DNA from: Yunchengibacter salinarum
GTDB taxonomy: Bacteria; Pseudomonadota; Alphaproteobacteria; Sphingomonadales; Kordiimonadaceae
Reading direction: 5' to 3'
Length of the DNA: 64,000 nucleotides
Assembly (NCBI RefSeq): GCF_037658235.1
Contig: NZ_JBBJLN010000003.1
Span: 1-64,000, forward strand
This document shows, piece after piece, positions 53,103 through 63,378 of this stretch. The notes under the pieces were generated by a model. It saw nothing but the letters and a program-made list of their open reading frames with translations, was not told where the DNA came from and searched no databases. Each line of letters begins with the position of its first letter. Positions within the stretch are counted from its first letter, which is position 1. The translations under genes were made by a program, and so were the position numbers.

Positions 53103-54559
53103 TGCGCGCCGCCGTCACCCTGGCCGCCGTTTCGTGCGCCGCCGTTCTGCTGTCCGCCTGCACGGTGGGGCCGGACTATCAGCGCCCCGACGTGACCCCG
53201 CCCGCGCGCTTCGTGGCGCAGGACGTGCTGGATGCGCTGAATGAAGGCCGCGAACAGGCCGATGCCGCCGCCCGCTGGTGGACCGGCTTTGACGATCCGG
53301 TGCTGGACCGGCTGGTGCGTGACGGGCTCGCCGCCAATTTCGACATTCGCGCCAGCGCGGCCCGATTGCGCGCCGCGAATGCCACGCTCAGGCGGGCGCG
53401 GGCGGGGGACGAACGGGTGATCACCGCCACGCTGGACGGCCAGGTGACGGCTCAGGACGGCCTGGACAGCGACAGCGCCAGCGGGGAAAGCGGTCGCGGT
53501 GCCCTGACACTGGCGGGCGGGCTGCCGCTGGATGTGTTCGGCGGCATCCGCCGCGGCGTGCAGCGGGCGCTGGCGCAGCGGGAAGCCGCGCGCGCCGCGC
53601 TTAGCCAGCAGGTGCTGGCCACCAGCGCGGAAATCGCCCGCACCTATCTGCGCCTGCGCGGCGATCAGCGGCAGCTTGAACTGCTGCGGGAATCCGTCGT
53701 TCTTCAGGAAAAAACGCTGTCCATCGTGCGCTCCCGCTTTGAAAGCGGGCTGTCGCCGGAACTGGATATGCAGCGGGCCATTACCTCGGTGGAAAATCTG
53801 CGCGCCAACATACCGCCGCTGGAACAGAGCCTGCAAGAAGCGCGCAATCGGCTGGCCACGCTGACCGGGCGCTATGCCGGTGCCTATGAAGACCTGCTGT
53901 CCGCGCAGGCGGACATTCCCGCTTATGATCGCGCCATCCCCGCCCGGCTGCCGCTGGATGCCCTGATGGCCCGGCCCGATGTGCGCGGGGCGGAAGCCGA
54001 TCTGGCGGCCCGCATCGCCGCCATCGGTGTGGCGGAGGCCGCGTATTATCCGGGGTTCCGGCTCAATGGCGAAGTGGGCGTAAGCGCCACGGATGGCGTG
54101 GTGGCGCCGGGGGCGGGAATGCTGGTGGCGTCCCTTGGCGGGCTGATCGATCAGGTGATCACCAATGGCGGCGCGCGGGATGCCGACCTGGCCGCGGCGG
54201 AAGCCCGCGCCGACGAGGCGCTGGCGGATTTCGAGCAGACGCTCAGGCTGGCCGTGGAGGATGTGGAGGCGGTGCTCACCGCGCTCAAGGCGTCCCGCGC
54301 GCGGCAGCGGTCGCTGGAAAAGAGCGTCAGGGCCAGCCGCCGCAGTTTCTATCAGGCGGAGACCCTGTATCAGCAGGGCCTGATCAGCTTTCTGGACGTG
54401 GTGGACGCCCAGCGCGTACTGGCCAGTGCCGATCAGTCGCTGGCCCGCGAGCGCACCAATTACGCCACCCGCATCGCCGCCCTGTTCGAGGCGCTGGGCG
54501 TGGATGTGGCCGCGCCGGACGCACCCGCCGGGGAAGCGGCGGCCCGCGCGGCCCGGTGA
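53102..54559 (+). CDS. Outer-membrane efflux lipoprotein, NodT family
   Basis: This is a 485-residue trimeric channel of the TolC/OprM class. A lipoprotein signal (AAVSCAAVLLSACTVGPDY) gives a lipidated cysteine at about 20, followed by the typical GPDYQRP. Two internally similar coiled-coil halves follow, with EIARTYLRLRGDQRQLELL and ARPDVRGAEADLAARIAAIGVAEAAYYPGF as family landmarks. It completes the RND operon, so adaptor, pump and channel are all encoded here. No regulator gene is adjacent. Confidence 0.93.
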   Translation: MRAAVTLAAVSCAAVLLSACTVGPDYQRPDVTPPARFVAQDVLDALNEGREQADAAARWWTGFDDPVLDRLVRDGLAANFDIRASAARLRAANATLRRARAGDERVITATLDGQVTAQDGLDSDSASGESGRGALTLAGGLPLDVFGGIRRGVQRALAQREAARAALSQQVLATSAEIARTYLRLRGDQRQLELLRESVVLQEKTLSIVRSRFESGLSPELDMQRAITSVENLRANIPPLEQSLQEARNRLATLTGRYAGAYEDLLSAQADIPAYDRAIPARLPLDALMARPDVRGAEADLAARIAAIGVAEAAYYPGFRLNGEVGVSATDGVVAPGAGMLVASLGGLIDQVITNGGARDADLAAAEARADEALADFEQTLRLAVEDVEAVLTALKASRARQRSLEKSVRASRRSFYQAETLYQQGLISFLDVVDAQRVLASADQSLARERTNYATRIAALFEALGVDVAAPDAPAGEAAARAAR

Positions 54560-54650
54560 TGGCATCCGCACCGGCTGTTTGATCCATGCTGGCACCGCGA
54601 TCCGCCGTGGGCTAGAAAGGGGGCGAGCCCCCGCGTGACGGAGATGCCCC

Positions 54651-55193
54651 ATGGCCGATTTCTTTGACCATCTGACGGACAAGCACATGGCCTTCATCAA
54701 GGCCCAGCCCATGTTTTTCACGGCCACCGCCCCGCCGGACGGGCGCATCAATCTGAGCCCCAAGGGGCTGGACACCTTCCGCGTGCTGAACCCCAATCTG
54801 GTGGGCTATCTGGACCTGACCGGCAGCGGCAACGAGACCGCCGCCCACCTGAAGGCGGACGGGCGCATCACCATCATGTTCAACAGCTTCACCCGCAATC
54901 CTCTGATTCTGCGGCTGTATGGCCGGGGGTGGACGCTGCGCCCCGGCCAGGCGGAGCATGACCGTTTCCACGACCAGTTCCCGGACATGCCCGGCGCCCG
55001 TCAGCTTGTTCTGATGGATGTGGAAAGCGTGCAGACAAGCTGCGGGTATGGCGTGCCGGAAATGGCGGACATGCAGGCGCGGGACACGCTGGCCCGCTTT
55101 GCCGAGAAAAAGGGGGCGGACGGGATCGAGACCTATCAACAGAAGAAGAACCGCCTGAGCATAGACGGTCTGGATACGGGGCTGAATGACTGA
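54651..55193 (+). CDS. Pyridoxamine 5'-phosphate oxidase-fold flavin-binding protein
   Basis: This 180-residue protein has a split-barrel flavin fold. MFFTATAPPDGRINLSPKGLDTFRVL and VGYLDLTGSGNETAAHLKADGRITIMF are the FMN-contact strands, and QTSCGYGVPEM is a conserved late motif. It is the general-stress/PNPOx-like group, not the vitamin B6 enzyme itself. The real reaction is unknown; flavin-dependent reductase or haem/flavin-handling roles are known for relatives. It overlaps the DUF2007-like gene by eight bases. Confidence 0.8.
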   Translation: MADFFDHLTDKHMAFIKAQPMFFTATAPPDGRINLSPKGLDTFRVLNPNLVGYLDLTGSGNETAAHLKADGRITIMFNSFTRNPLILRLYGRGWTLRPGQAEHDRFHDQFPDMPGARQLVLMDVESVQTSCGYGVPEMADMQARDTLARFAEKKGADGIETYQQKKNRLSIDGLDTGLND

Positions 55194-55710
55194 CACGCGC
55201 TTTTCAGAGCAGGACCGGCTTGTGCCGCTGCGCCGGGGCCTGAACGCGGGGGATGCGCAATCGCTGCGGTCCATCCTTGAAGGCAATGGCATTCAGGTGT
55301 TCCTGGCCAATGAGAATATGGGCACCATGGGCTATGGTGTGGCGATCGACCTGATGATCCGCGCCAGCGACCGTGCCTACGCCGATGAGGTGCTGTCCAA
55401 GGTGGTGGCCCTGCCGCATCGCCCGGAAGACCGGCTGTTTGACACGGACGGGGAGGAGCGCGCCTGCGCCCATTGCGGCTCCAGCCGGGTGCGGGCGTGG
55501 CGCGGGGCGGTGCCCACGGGCATTCCCTTTGTCAAGGCGCAGGCCCGCCCGCAGGACCTGTGGTTCCACTGCCTGCAATGTGACAGCTTGTTTCAGGAAA
55601 AGCGCAGCCGCTATTCCTCGCTGGGTCTGGCCCTGATGTGGGGCCTGGCGCTGGGCGGGTTGACGCTGGTGGTGATCTGGTTGATCGCCCTGTTGCAACG
55701 GCTGTTCTGA
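55186..55710 (+). CDS. DUF2007-like protein with zinc ribbon and membrane anchor
   Basis: This 174-residue protein has three parts. The N-terminal domain (about 12-80, LVPLRRGLNAGDAQSLRSIL to DRAYADEVLSKV) resembles the DUF2007 putative signal-transducing domain. A two-CxxC knuckle pair (CAHCGSSRV and CLQCDSLFQ) should bind zinc. The C-terminal helix (about 145-172) anchors it in the membrane. Function is unknown. It is translated from inside the preceding gene and ends 116 bases before uvrB. Confidence 0.7.
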   Translation: MTDTRFSEQDRLVPLRRGLNAGDAQSLRSILEGNGIQVFLANENMGTMGYGVAIDLMIRASDRAYADEVLSKVVALPHRPEDRLFDTDGEERACAHCGSSRVRAWRGAVPTGIPFVKAQARPQDLWFHCLQCDSLFQEKRSRYSSLGLALMWGLALGGLTLVVIWLIALLQRLF

Positions 55711-55757
55711 GCCGCCCGACGGCCCGCGCATATCAGGCCCCTTGAAAAGCGCGCCCT

Positions 55758-55796
55758 GTCGGCCACACTCATGCAAAGGTCGGCCACACTCATGCA
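55758..55796 (+). repeat. 18-bp direct repeat in the uvrB leader
   Basis: GTCGGCCACACTCATGCA occurs at 55758-55775 and again at 55779-55796, a period of 21 bases (two helix turns). It ends 30 bases before the uvrB ATG. Identical units on the same face of the helix suggest a tandem protein-binding site, but a simple duplication is equally possible. It does not resemble an alphaproteobacterial LexA box. Confidence 0.75.
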
Positions 55797-55826
55797 GGCG
55801 CGCGCCATAAGCTGAAAGGTACCCCG

Positions 55827-57974
55827 ATGCCGGACGACAGCCCCGCCAGCTTCACCCCCCATCGCCCGGATCGCCCGGAAAAGTCCGAGGGCGGCAGGCG
55901 CTTCAAGGTGGTGAGCGACTATGAGCCCGCCGGCGATCAGCCCGCCGCCATCAAGGAGCTTGTGGCCGGCGTGCGGGACGGGGAGCAGGATCAGGTGTTG
56001 CTGGGTGTCACCGGCTCCGGCAAAACATACACCATGGCCAAGGTGATCGAGGCGGCGCAGCGCCCGGCGCTGATTCTGGCGCCCAACAAGACGCTGGCGG
56101 CCCAGCTTTTCACCGAGTTCAAGCAGTTTTTCCCCGAAAACGCGGTGGAATATTTCGTATCCTATTACGATTATTACCAGCCGGAAGCCTATGTGCCGCG
56201 CACCGATACCTATGTGGAGAAGGAAGCCTCCATCAATGAGCAGATCGACCGGATGCGCCATTCCGCCACCCGCGCCATTCTTGAGCGGGACGATGTGATC
56301 ATCGTGGCCTCGGTTTCCTGCATTTACGGCATTGGCTCGGTGGAAACCTATACCGCCATGACCAAAACCCTGTCGGCGGGGGACGAGATCGACACCACCG
56401 ACCTGGCCCGCAGCCTGACCGCCATGCAGTACAAGCGCAACGACGCCGCCTTTCAGCGCGGCACCTTTCGGATGCGCGGCGACACCATGGACATCTTCCC
56501 CAGCCACTATGAGGACCGGGCCTGGCGGCTGATGATGTTCGGCGACGAGGTGGAGGAAATCGTTGAGTTCGACCCGCTGACCGGCGAAACCTTGCGCACG
56601 CTGGATCAGGTGAAGATATACGCCAACAGCCACTATGTGACCCCGCGCCCCACGCTGGATCAGGCCCGCACCCAGATCAAGACGGAGCTGAAGCAGCGCC
56701 TGAAGGAACTGGAAGCCGAAAACAAGCTGCTGGAAGCCCAGCGGCTGGAACAGCGCACCACCTTCGATCTGGAAATGATGGAGGCCACCGGCACCTGTGC
56801 GGGGATCGAGAATTACAGCCGCTATCTGACGGGCCGCAATCCGGGGGAGCCGCCGCCCACCGTCTTTGAATATCTGCCGGAGAATGCCCTGCTGTTCGTG
56901 GATGAAAGCCATGTGAGCGTATCCCAGGTGGGCGGCATGAGCCGGGGGGACGCCAAGCGCAAGCAGACACTGGCGGATTATGGCTTCCGCCTGCCAAGCT
57001 GCAAGGACAACCGCCCCCTGAAGTTCGAGGAATGGGACGCCATGCGGCCCCAGTCGGTCTTTGTTTCCGCCACGCCGGGGGATTGGGAGCTGGAGCGCAC
57101 AGGCGGCGTGTTCACCGAGCAGGTGATCCGCCCCACCGGCCTTGTGGACCCCATCACGGAAGTGCGCCCGGTGGAACATCAGGTGGACGACCTGATGCAC
57201 GAGGCGAAGAAAATGGCGGAACAGGGCCTGCGCGTGCTGGTGACCACGCTCACCAAGCGCATGGCGGAGGACCTGAGCGAATATCTGTTCGAGAACGGCG
57301 TGAAGGTGCGCTACATGCACTCGGACATCGACACGCTGGAACGCACCGAAATCATCCGGGACCTGCGCCTTGGCGCCTTTGACGTGCTGGTGGGCATCAA
57401 CCTGCTGCGCGAAGGGCTGGATATTCCCGAATGCGGCCTTGTGGCCATTCTGGACGCGGACAAGGAAGGCTTCCTGCGCTCCGCCCGCTCCCTGATCCAG
57501 ACCATTGGCCGCGCCGCCCGCAATGTGGACGGGCGGGTGATCCTGTATGCGGATCAGGTGACCGGTGCGCTGAAAGCGGCCCTGGACGAAACCGAGCGCC
57601 GCCGCAACAAGCAGCTTGAATACAATGCCGAACACGGCATCACGCCGCAATCCATCAAGAAGCAGATCGGCGACATCATGGAACACGCCGCCGAGGGCGA
57701 CTATGTGACCGTGGAAACCGGCGTGGAAGACGGCACCCTGATCGGCAGCAATGTGCAGGCCCACATCACCGACATGACCGAGCGCATGAAAAAGGCCGCC
57801 GAAAACCTGGAATTCGAAGAAGCCGCCCGCCTGCGCGACGAAATCCGCAAACTGGAAGAAGGCGACCTGGGCATCGGCGCCACCACCAAACCCGGCACCC
57901 CCACCCCATCCCGCCCCAAAGGCCGCGCCAAGGGCGGCAAACCGGGAACGCGGACATACAAGGGGAAAGGATAA
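55827..57974 (+). CDS. uvrB: Excinuclease ABC subunit B
   Basis: This is the 715-residue DNA damage-verification helicase of nucleotide excision repair. Walker A GVTGSGKT is at residues 60-67, the beta-hairpin region YYDYYQPEAYVPRTDTYVEKE inserts between strands, and VSCIYGIGSVE, LLFVDESHVS (DEAD-like) and QTIGRAARNVDGRVILYAD follow. A UVR motif (MKKAAENLEFEEAARLRDEI), which binds UvrA/UvrC, is near residue 665. A basic C-terminal tail is usual in alphaproteobacteria. The gene is intact although an A/T-rich insert begins at its stop codon. Confidence 0.97.
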   Translation: MPDDSPASFTPHRPDRPEKSEGGRRFKVVSDYEPAGDQPAAIKELVAGVRDGEQDQVLLGVTGSGKTYTMAKVIEAAQRPALILAPNKTLAAQLFTEFKQFFPENAVEYFVSYYDYYQPEAYVPRTDTYVEKEASINEQIDRMRHSATRAILERDDVIIVASVSCIYGIGSVETYTAMTKTLSAGDEIDTTDLARSLTAMQYKRNDAAFQRGTFRMRGDTMDIFPSHYEDRAWRLMMFGDEVEEIVEFDPLTGETLRTLDQVKIYANSHYVTPRPTLDQARTQIKTELKQRLKELEAENKLLEAQRLEQRTTFDLEMMEATGTCAGIENYSRYLTGRNPGEPPPTVFEYLPENALLFVDESHVSVSQVGGMSRGDAKRKQTLADYGFRLPSCKDNRPLKFEEWDAMRPQSVFVSATPGDWELERTGGVFTEQVIRPTGLVDPITEVRPVEHQVDDLMHEAKKMAEQGLRVLVTTLTKRMAEDLSEYLFENGVKVRYMHSDIDTLERTEIIRDLRLGAFDVLVGINLLREGLDIPECGLVAILDADKEGFLRSARSLIQTIGRAARNVDGRVILYADQVTGALKAALDETERRRNKQLEYNAEHGITPQSIKKQIGDIMEHAAEGDYVTVETGVEDGTLIGSNVQAHITDMTERMKKAAENLEFEEAARLRDEIRKLEEGDLGIGATTKPGTPTPSRPKGRAKGGKPGTRTYKGKG

Positions 57975-57977
57975 TGA

Positions 57978-58820
57978 TTAACTGAGTTTATTTTCTATTT
58001 CAAAAACCATATCATCAATTAAATACTCTAATTCTTTATGATTATTTCTAGATTTATACGTTATGCATTTTATATTCCGATTCTTTTTTAAAGAATCTTG
58101 CATATCTTGATGGGTTGCTTGAGGTGCGAATAAATAATGTGACTGAGCTTCCGGATATTTGAAATTTTGATTCTCAAGAATCAAATTAAAGTCAGGGTCG
58201 TCAATTCCGCATCCAATAAAAAGTAATGTATGGGATAAAAAGCAAGCGTCCAATACATCGTAAAAGTGAGAATATTTCACTCTAGATTCTGAGTAATCTT
58301 TTTTAGTGAATATGATATTATTGGGTTCGTTAATGTCCCCATGGGCTTTTATTATGTAATAGTTGTCGTCTCTAAGAAACTGATATGAATCAGTTTCGTT
58401 GTATTTTTTTACGCTGATATTTTGATCAGTTATATTGCGAGCATATTTTTCGTAAATTTCATCAAAGTTTAACGAAATCACAATTCTTTGATTTAAATCA
58501 AATATTTTTTTATGTAAAGTAGAAGGATTGTAATTTGGTGTCAAAAACTCTTCCCTTAAAAATGGCACCCAGTCATCGTCCATGCGATTCTTTATCCATT
58601 CGCAGGCATGGAGGTAATCCTTGGATTTCAGGGCTCTTTTAATATGCTGTGTCCCTCTAGTTCCGATCCTGTTTAATCCCCTCTCAAGAAATTCCTCCCA
58701 TAGTGGGGGTCTTCTGCTTCCGTCTAAAGAAACGGAATTATTTGACACACCTGATCCAATAATAATGACAACATTTTTTCTTATTAAATCACTAATTAAT
58801 GAATTTGGCAATTGATTCAT
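57978..58820 (-). CDS. SIR2-like domain protein, putative NADase effector
   Basis: This is a 280-residue SIR2-like (SIR2_2 type) protein. The nucleotide loop VVIIIGSGVS is at about 17-26 and PLWEEFLERGL follows. ISLNFDEIYEKYA supplies N118, KAHGDINEPNNIIFTKKDY supplies H160, and LLFIGCGIDDPDF is at about 200-211. Sirtuin zinc cysteines are absent. In Thoeris ThsA, DSR and SIR2-Argonaute systems, domains of this kind degrade NAD after phage or plasmid sensing. Here the Asn and His expected for NAD cleavage are kept, but there is no obvious sensor domain of its own. The ATG lies two bases after the ParA-like stop, so they are one unit. The DNA is strongly A/T-rich, unlike both neighbours. Confidence 0.85.
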   Translation of the reverse strand: MNQLPNSLISDLIRKNVVIIIGSGVSNNSVSLDGSRRPPLWEEFLERGLNRIGTRGTQHIKRALKSKDYLHACEWIKNRMDDDWVPFLREEFLTPNYNPSTLHKKIFDLNQRIVISLNFDEIYEKYARNITDQNISVKKYNETDSYQFLRDDNYYIIKAHGDINEPNNIIFTKKDYSESRVKYSHFYDVLDACFLSHTLLFIGCGIDDPDFNLILENQNFKYPEAQSHYLFAPQATHQDMQDSLKKNRNIKCITYKSRNNHKELEYLIDDMVFEIENKLS

Positions 58821-58822
58821 AA

Positions 58823-59812
58823 TTACACCAGATTACGTTCGAAATTCTCAAATATTGTACTGAATATGCCAATAGATTCCTTAACTCTACCAAAATGAGC
58901 GCCAACAATCCCGTCGCGACTGCTCAAATTAAATATTGGTTTGCGTGATGTTTGGGATAAAGGAATTAAACTATGTAGGTTTTGAATTTCACCTAATGAA
59001 AGATTCTCACTTTGGACATTTATTCCCATATCTCCCGTGAAATTATTTTTTATAGTTTTATCTATTTTCTTCAGTATGTCATCATACGCTCTTACTGCAC
59101 GCCTTTTCCCATCTTTGTCAGTTTTTGCTATATACTGTTGTACGACATAGCCAGAAAAGATTAAATCGCTAGGTAAAGATACAGGTAAATCATCTTCATC
59201 AAAATCAGTTTTTTGTATAATATCTTCCCATTTTTTCAGCCAATCAGCAAACCAAGCCGCAATATTCTCTATTGCTTTTAGGCTAAAGATGTCAGTTGAC
59301 ATAGGGCTTATAAAATAATCGCTAGCGAGTAGGACCGCCCTGTTAATCGACCCGAGAGAAGGCCCTACATCAAAAAAGACAAAATCGTAATCTTCTTTAT
59401 ATCTCTGTATCAACTCATGAAATAATATTGATGTACGTATCCCTCTAATGTCACCGCTAATCGCAGAACTCCAATCTCTCGCTAATAAGTCTTCAGTTAG
59501 TGCAAGTCTTGGGTCTCCAGCAATCACGTCAAATCCGAAATTAGGAGAATAATGAATTTTTGTATCTTTCGAAAAACCCTTACCTTTTGCTAAGGGACTC
59601 ACTGTGCTATATAAGGTGTGCGTTTTTGTTTCATTATATAAATGGTTAATGTGTTTTTCGTCAAACATGTATTGAGTTGCATTACACTGGGGGTCCGCGT
59701 CAACTAGCAATATTCTTTGGCTTTTTTGCTGTGCTGCGAAAGCCGCTAAATTGCATATAAGAGTTGTTTTTCCAACTCCCCCTTTGTTATTGAAAAACGC
59801 TACAGACTTCAT
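58823..59812 (-). CDS. ParA/Soj-like ATPase partnered with the SIR2-like gene
   Basis: This is a 329-residue deviant-Walker ATPase. The P-loop NNKGGVGKTTLICNLA is at residues 8-23 and switch I-like VDADPQCNATQYM at 37-49. VFFDVGPSLGSINRAVLLASDY serves as Walker B. The C-terminal 150 residues are longer and more charged than in plasmid ParA. These ATPases dimerise on ATP and bind DNA or membranes. No ParB gene or centromere-like repeats are near, so a partition role is unlikely. It is the first gene of a two-gene A/T-rich operon whose second product is SIR2-like, and I infer it is the sensing or gating part. The start follows a poor ribosome site typical of foreign DNA. Confidence 0.85.
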   Translation of the reverse strand: MKSVAFFNNKGGVGKTTLICNLAAFAAQQKSQRILLVDADPQCNATQYMFDEKHINHLYNETKTHTLYSTVSPLAKGKGFSKDTKIHYSPNFGFDVIAGDPRLALTEDLLARDWSSAISGDIRGIRTSILFHELIQRYKEDYDFVFFDVGPSLGSINRAVLLASDYFISPMSTDIFSLKAIENIAAWFADWLKKWEDIIQKTDFDEDDLPVSLPSDLIFSGYVVQQYIAKTDKDGKRRAVRAYDDILKKIDKTIKNNFTGDMGINVQSENLSLGEIQNLHSLIPLSQTSRKPIFNLSSRDGIVGAHFGRVKESIGIFSTIFENFERNLV

Positions 59813-59856
59813 TCAGAAACCTCTATTTTTAGCTTAAGACACCAAATCATAATCAT

Positions 59857-59872
59857 CTCTTGGGTGCAAGAG
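59857..59872. promoter_or_regulatory. Inverted repeat in the ParA-SIR2 promoter region
   Basis: CTCTTG-ggtg-CAAGAG (59857-59872) is a perfect six-base inverted repeat 45 bases upstream of the ParA-like ATG. On the minus strand it lies just before a TATGAT box, between it and a possible TTTACT or TTACTC -35 element, the usual place of a repressor site. Autoregulation by the ParA-like protein is one possibility. Confidence 0.4.
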
Positions 59873-59972
59873 TAAATTTTTAGGTTGTTGATTGGCGCTA
59901 AGCTCATTCCCGAAAGTGGTTTTGGTGGACTGCCGCACCACCGCCACGGACTGTACGGGAGTGCCCCCCCCT

Positions 59973-60359
59973 TTAACAATGGCCCAGCGCTTTGCGGGCG
60001 AACATTTGTATGACGCCCATGGTGCCCACAAACGCCGCCACGGCGAGCGATGCGGCCAGGCCGGGGGTGGTGGTGATCCATATTCCCGTGCCGATCAGGG
60101 CCAGCGTGGCCAGCACCCAGGCGAAATCGCCGAAGCTGAAATACAGGATCAGGGCTTTGGGCGGCAGGTCGGTGGTGCTGGTGTGCAGCAGGTGCCCGCC
60201 ATTGACGATCAGCACGGCCCCCAGCGCCGCGATCACCCAGCCCGGCGCGGGCGGTGTGCCCAGAAAGGTGGCCACGGCGCCGGGCAGGGCCAGGAACAGG
60301 GCGCCGAAGATCAGGCAGCTTGCCGCATTCAAACGCAGGATTGTTTTCAGGGTGGGCAT
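59973..60359 (-). CDS. Small four-helix membrane protein
   Basis: This 128-residue protein has four hydrophobic segments (about 12-32, 38-58, 68-92 and 98-120) and a short polar loop with HTSTTDLPPKA. I do not recognise a named family beyond a general resemblance to small uncharacterised integral membrane proteins. It is divergent from a MarR regulator gene with 96 bases between their starts, and a perfect palindrome in that gap suggests it is the regulator's target. It borders the A/T-rich island but has normal high G+C. Confidence 0.6.
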   Translation of the reverse strand: MPTLKTILRLNAASCLIFGALFLALPGAVATFLGTPPAPGWVIAALGAVLIVNGGHLLHTSTTDLPPKALILYFSFGDFAWVLATLALIGTGIWITTTPGLAASLAVAAFVGTMGVIQMFARKALGHC

Positions 60360-60374
60360 GGCTTAGTCTCCATC

Positions 60375-60393
60375 TTGTCAACTATGGTGACAA
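60375..60393. promoter_or_regulatory. MarR-type operator between divergent genes
   Basis: TTGTCA-actatgg-TGACAA is a perfect inverted repeat in the 96-base divergent promoter region. TTGTCAAC occurs twice more at 60414-60421 and 60426-60433 as direct copies of the half-site. The size and spacing fit binding of a MarR dimer, which would control both its own gene and the four-helix membrane protein. Confidence 0.6.
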
Positions 60394-60455
60394 CATAGAA
60401 AGGGCGGCCTACCTTGTCAACCGATTTGTCAACATCCCGCAAAACCGACCTGCCC

Positions 60456-60914
60456 ATGCCGGACAGCCGCAGCCTCGCCCTTGCCCTTATGCTGGGCCGG
60501 GCGCATGGCGCGCTGATGGATTGGCTGGTGGCGGGCCTGCATGGGCGCGGCCACGGCGGCATCACGGCGTCCGCGCTGGATTTTCTGGGGCAGCTTGATT
60601 GCGGGGTCAATCATGCCTCAAGCGTGGCGCGGGCGCTGGGTGTGTCCCGCCAGATGGTGGCCAAGACGGTGACGGACCTGGCCCGCAAGGGCTGGCTGGA
60701 GCAACAGCCGGACCCGGAGAAGCGCAACCGCAAGATCATCCTGTTCACCGCGGAAGGGGAGCGGGTCATGTCCGACGCCCGCGCCCTGCTGGCGGAGCTG
60801 GATGCCCGGCTGGATGCCACACTCGGCCCCCTCTGGTCCGACCGCCTGAACACGGACCTAGGCGCCCTGATGGCCAGCCTTGAGGGCGACGCGGGCGGCG
60901 CGGACGAGGTATAA
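60456..60914 (+). CDS. MarR-family transcriptional regulator
   Basis: This is a 152-residue winged-helix regulator. HASSVARALGVSRQMVAKTVTDLARKGWLEQQ is the DNA-reading helix-turn-helix and PDPEKRNRKIILFTAEGERVM the wing with its conserved basic tip. Long helices at both ends form the dimer. The ATG at 60456 is preferred; the frame is open from a TTG at 60414, but that would place coding sequence over the half-site repeats. Such proteins respond to phenolic ligands or oxidation. The palindromes upstream suggest autoregulation and control of the divergent membrane protein. Confidence 0.85.
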   Translation: MPDSRSLALALMLGRAHGALMDWLVAGLHGRGHGGITASALDFLGQLDCGVNHASSVARALGVSRQMVAKTVTDLARKGWLEQQPDPEKRNRKIILFTAEGERVMSDARALLAELDARLDATLGPLWSDRLNTDLGALMASLEGDAGGADEV

Positions 60915-60917
60915 GAA

Positions 60918-61535
60918 TCAGCCGCCCACCTGCAGCATGGCCTGATAGCCGGGCCGGTCGGCAATGCGGGCGTGCCAGCCCTTGATGGCGGGCAGGCTGT
61001 CCAGCGCGCCGCTGGCGGCCACCATGTCCAGCATGAAGCCCATCATGCAGTCGGCGGCGGTGAAGCTGCCCCCCGCGAAATAGGCGTGCTGGCCAAGATG
61101 GCGTTCCACATGGGCCACGGCCTTGGCCCGCTCGCTTTCCATATAGGCGGCGAGCGGGCTGTCCGAAAGGTCGAACTTTTGCAGATAAAAGGCGATCAGG
61201 CCGGGCAGGAAGGGCGACCCTTCGGCGGCGTGCATCCATTCCAGATAGCGGGGAAAGTCGGCGTCGTCCTCCCGCGGGTGCAGGTGGTGGCCGCCATCGA
61301 AACGGGCCAGAAGATATTGCGCGATGGCCCCGCTTTCGGCGAGCTTCAGCCCATCGTCGCCGGTCAGCACCGGTGCCTTGCCCAGCGGATGCGCCGCTTG
61401 CAGGTCTTCCGGCGCCAGGCCGGTTTCCGGGTTGCGATCATAAGAGACCACATCCACGTCCGCGCCCAGCTCCGCCACCAGCCACACAAGACGGCGGGAG
61501 CGGGATTGCTTCAGATGGTGCAGTGTCAGGGCCAT
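60918..61535 (-). CDS. Glutathione S-transferase family protein
   Basis: This is a 205-residue cytosolic GST. The thioredoxin-like N-terminal half has LTLHHLKQSRSRRLVWLVAELG (serine-rich active-site loop), HPLGKAPVLTGDD (the cis-proline) and LAESGAIAQYLLARF (glutathione-contact Glu-Ser). The helical C-terminal half includes FTAADCMMGFML, the N-capping box. Likely roles are conjugation of electrophiles or peroxide reduction. It converges on the MarR gene with three bases between them and lies 12 bases after glmS on the same strand, so it may be co-transcribed with glmUS. Confidence 0.88.
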   Translation of the reverse strand: MALTLHHLKQSRSRRLVWLVAELGADVDVVSYDRNPETGLAPEDLQAAHPLGKAPVLTGDDGLKLAESGAIAQYLLARFDGGHHLHPREDDADFPRYLEWMHAAEGSPFLPGLIAFYLQKFDLSDSPLAAYMESERAKAVAHVERHLGQHAYFAGGSFTAADCMMGFMLDMVAASGALDSLPAIKGWHARIADRPGYQAMLQVGG

Positions 61536-61547
61536 GAGGCCTCTCCC

Positions 61548-63371
<1,824 letters not shown>

Positions 63372-63378
63372 GGACGCT

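Noticed and set aside
58823..59812. Plasmid partition system
   Set aside because: No ParB gene, no centromere-like iterons and no replication gene are nearby; the partner is SIR2-like instead.
57975..59972. Transposon or integrase-mediated island with attachment sites
   Set aside because: I found no transposase, integrase, tRNA or clear flanking direct repeats. The insert is recognised by composition only.
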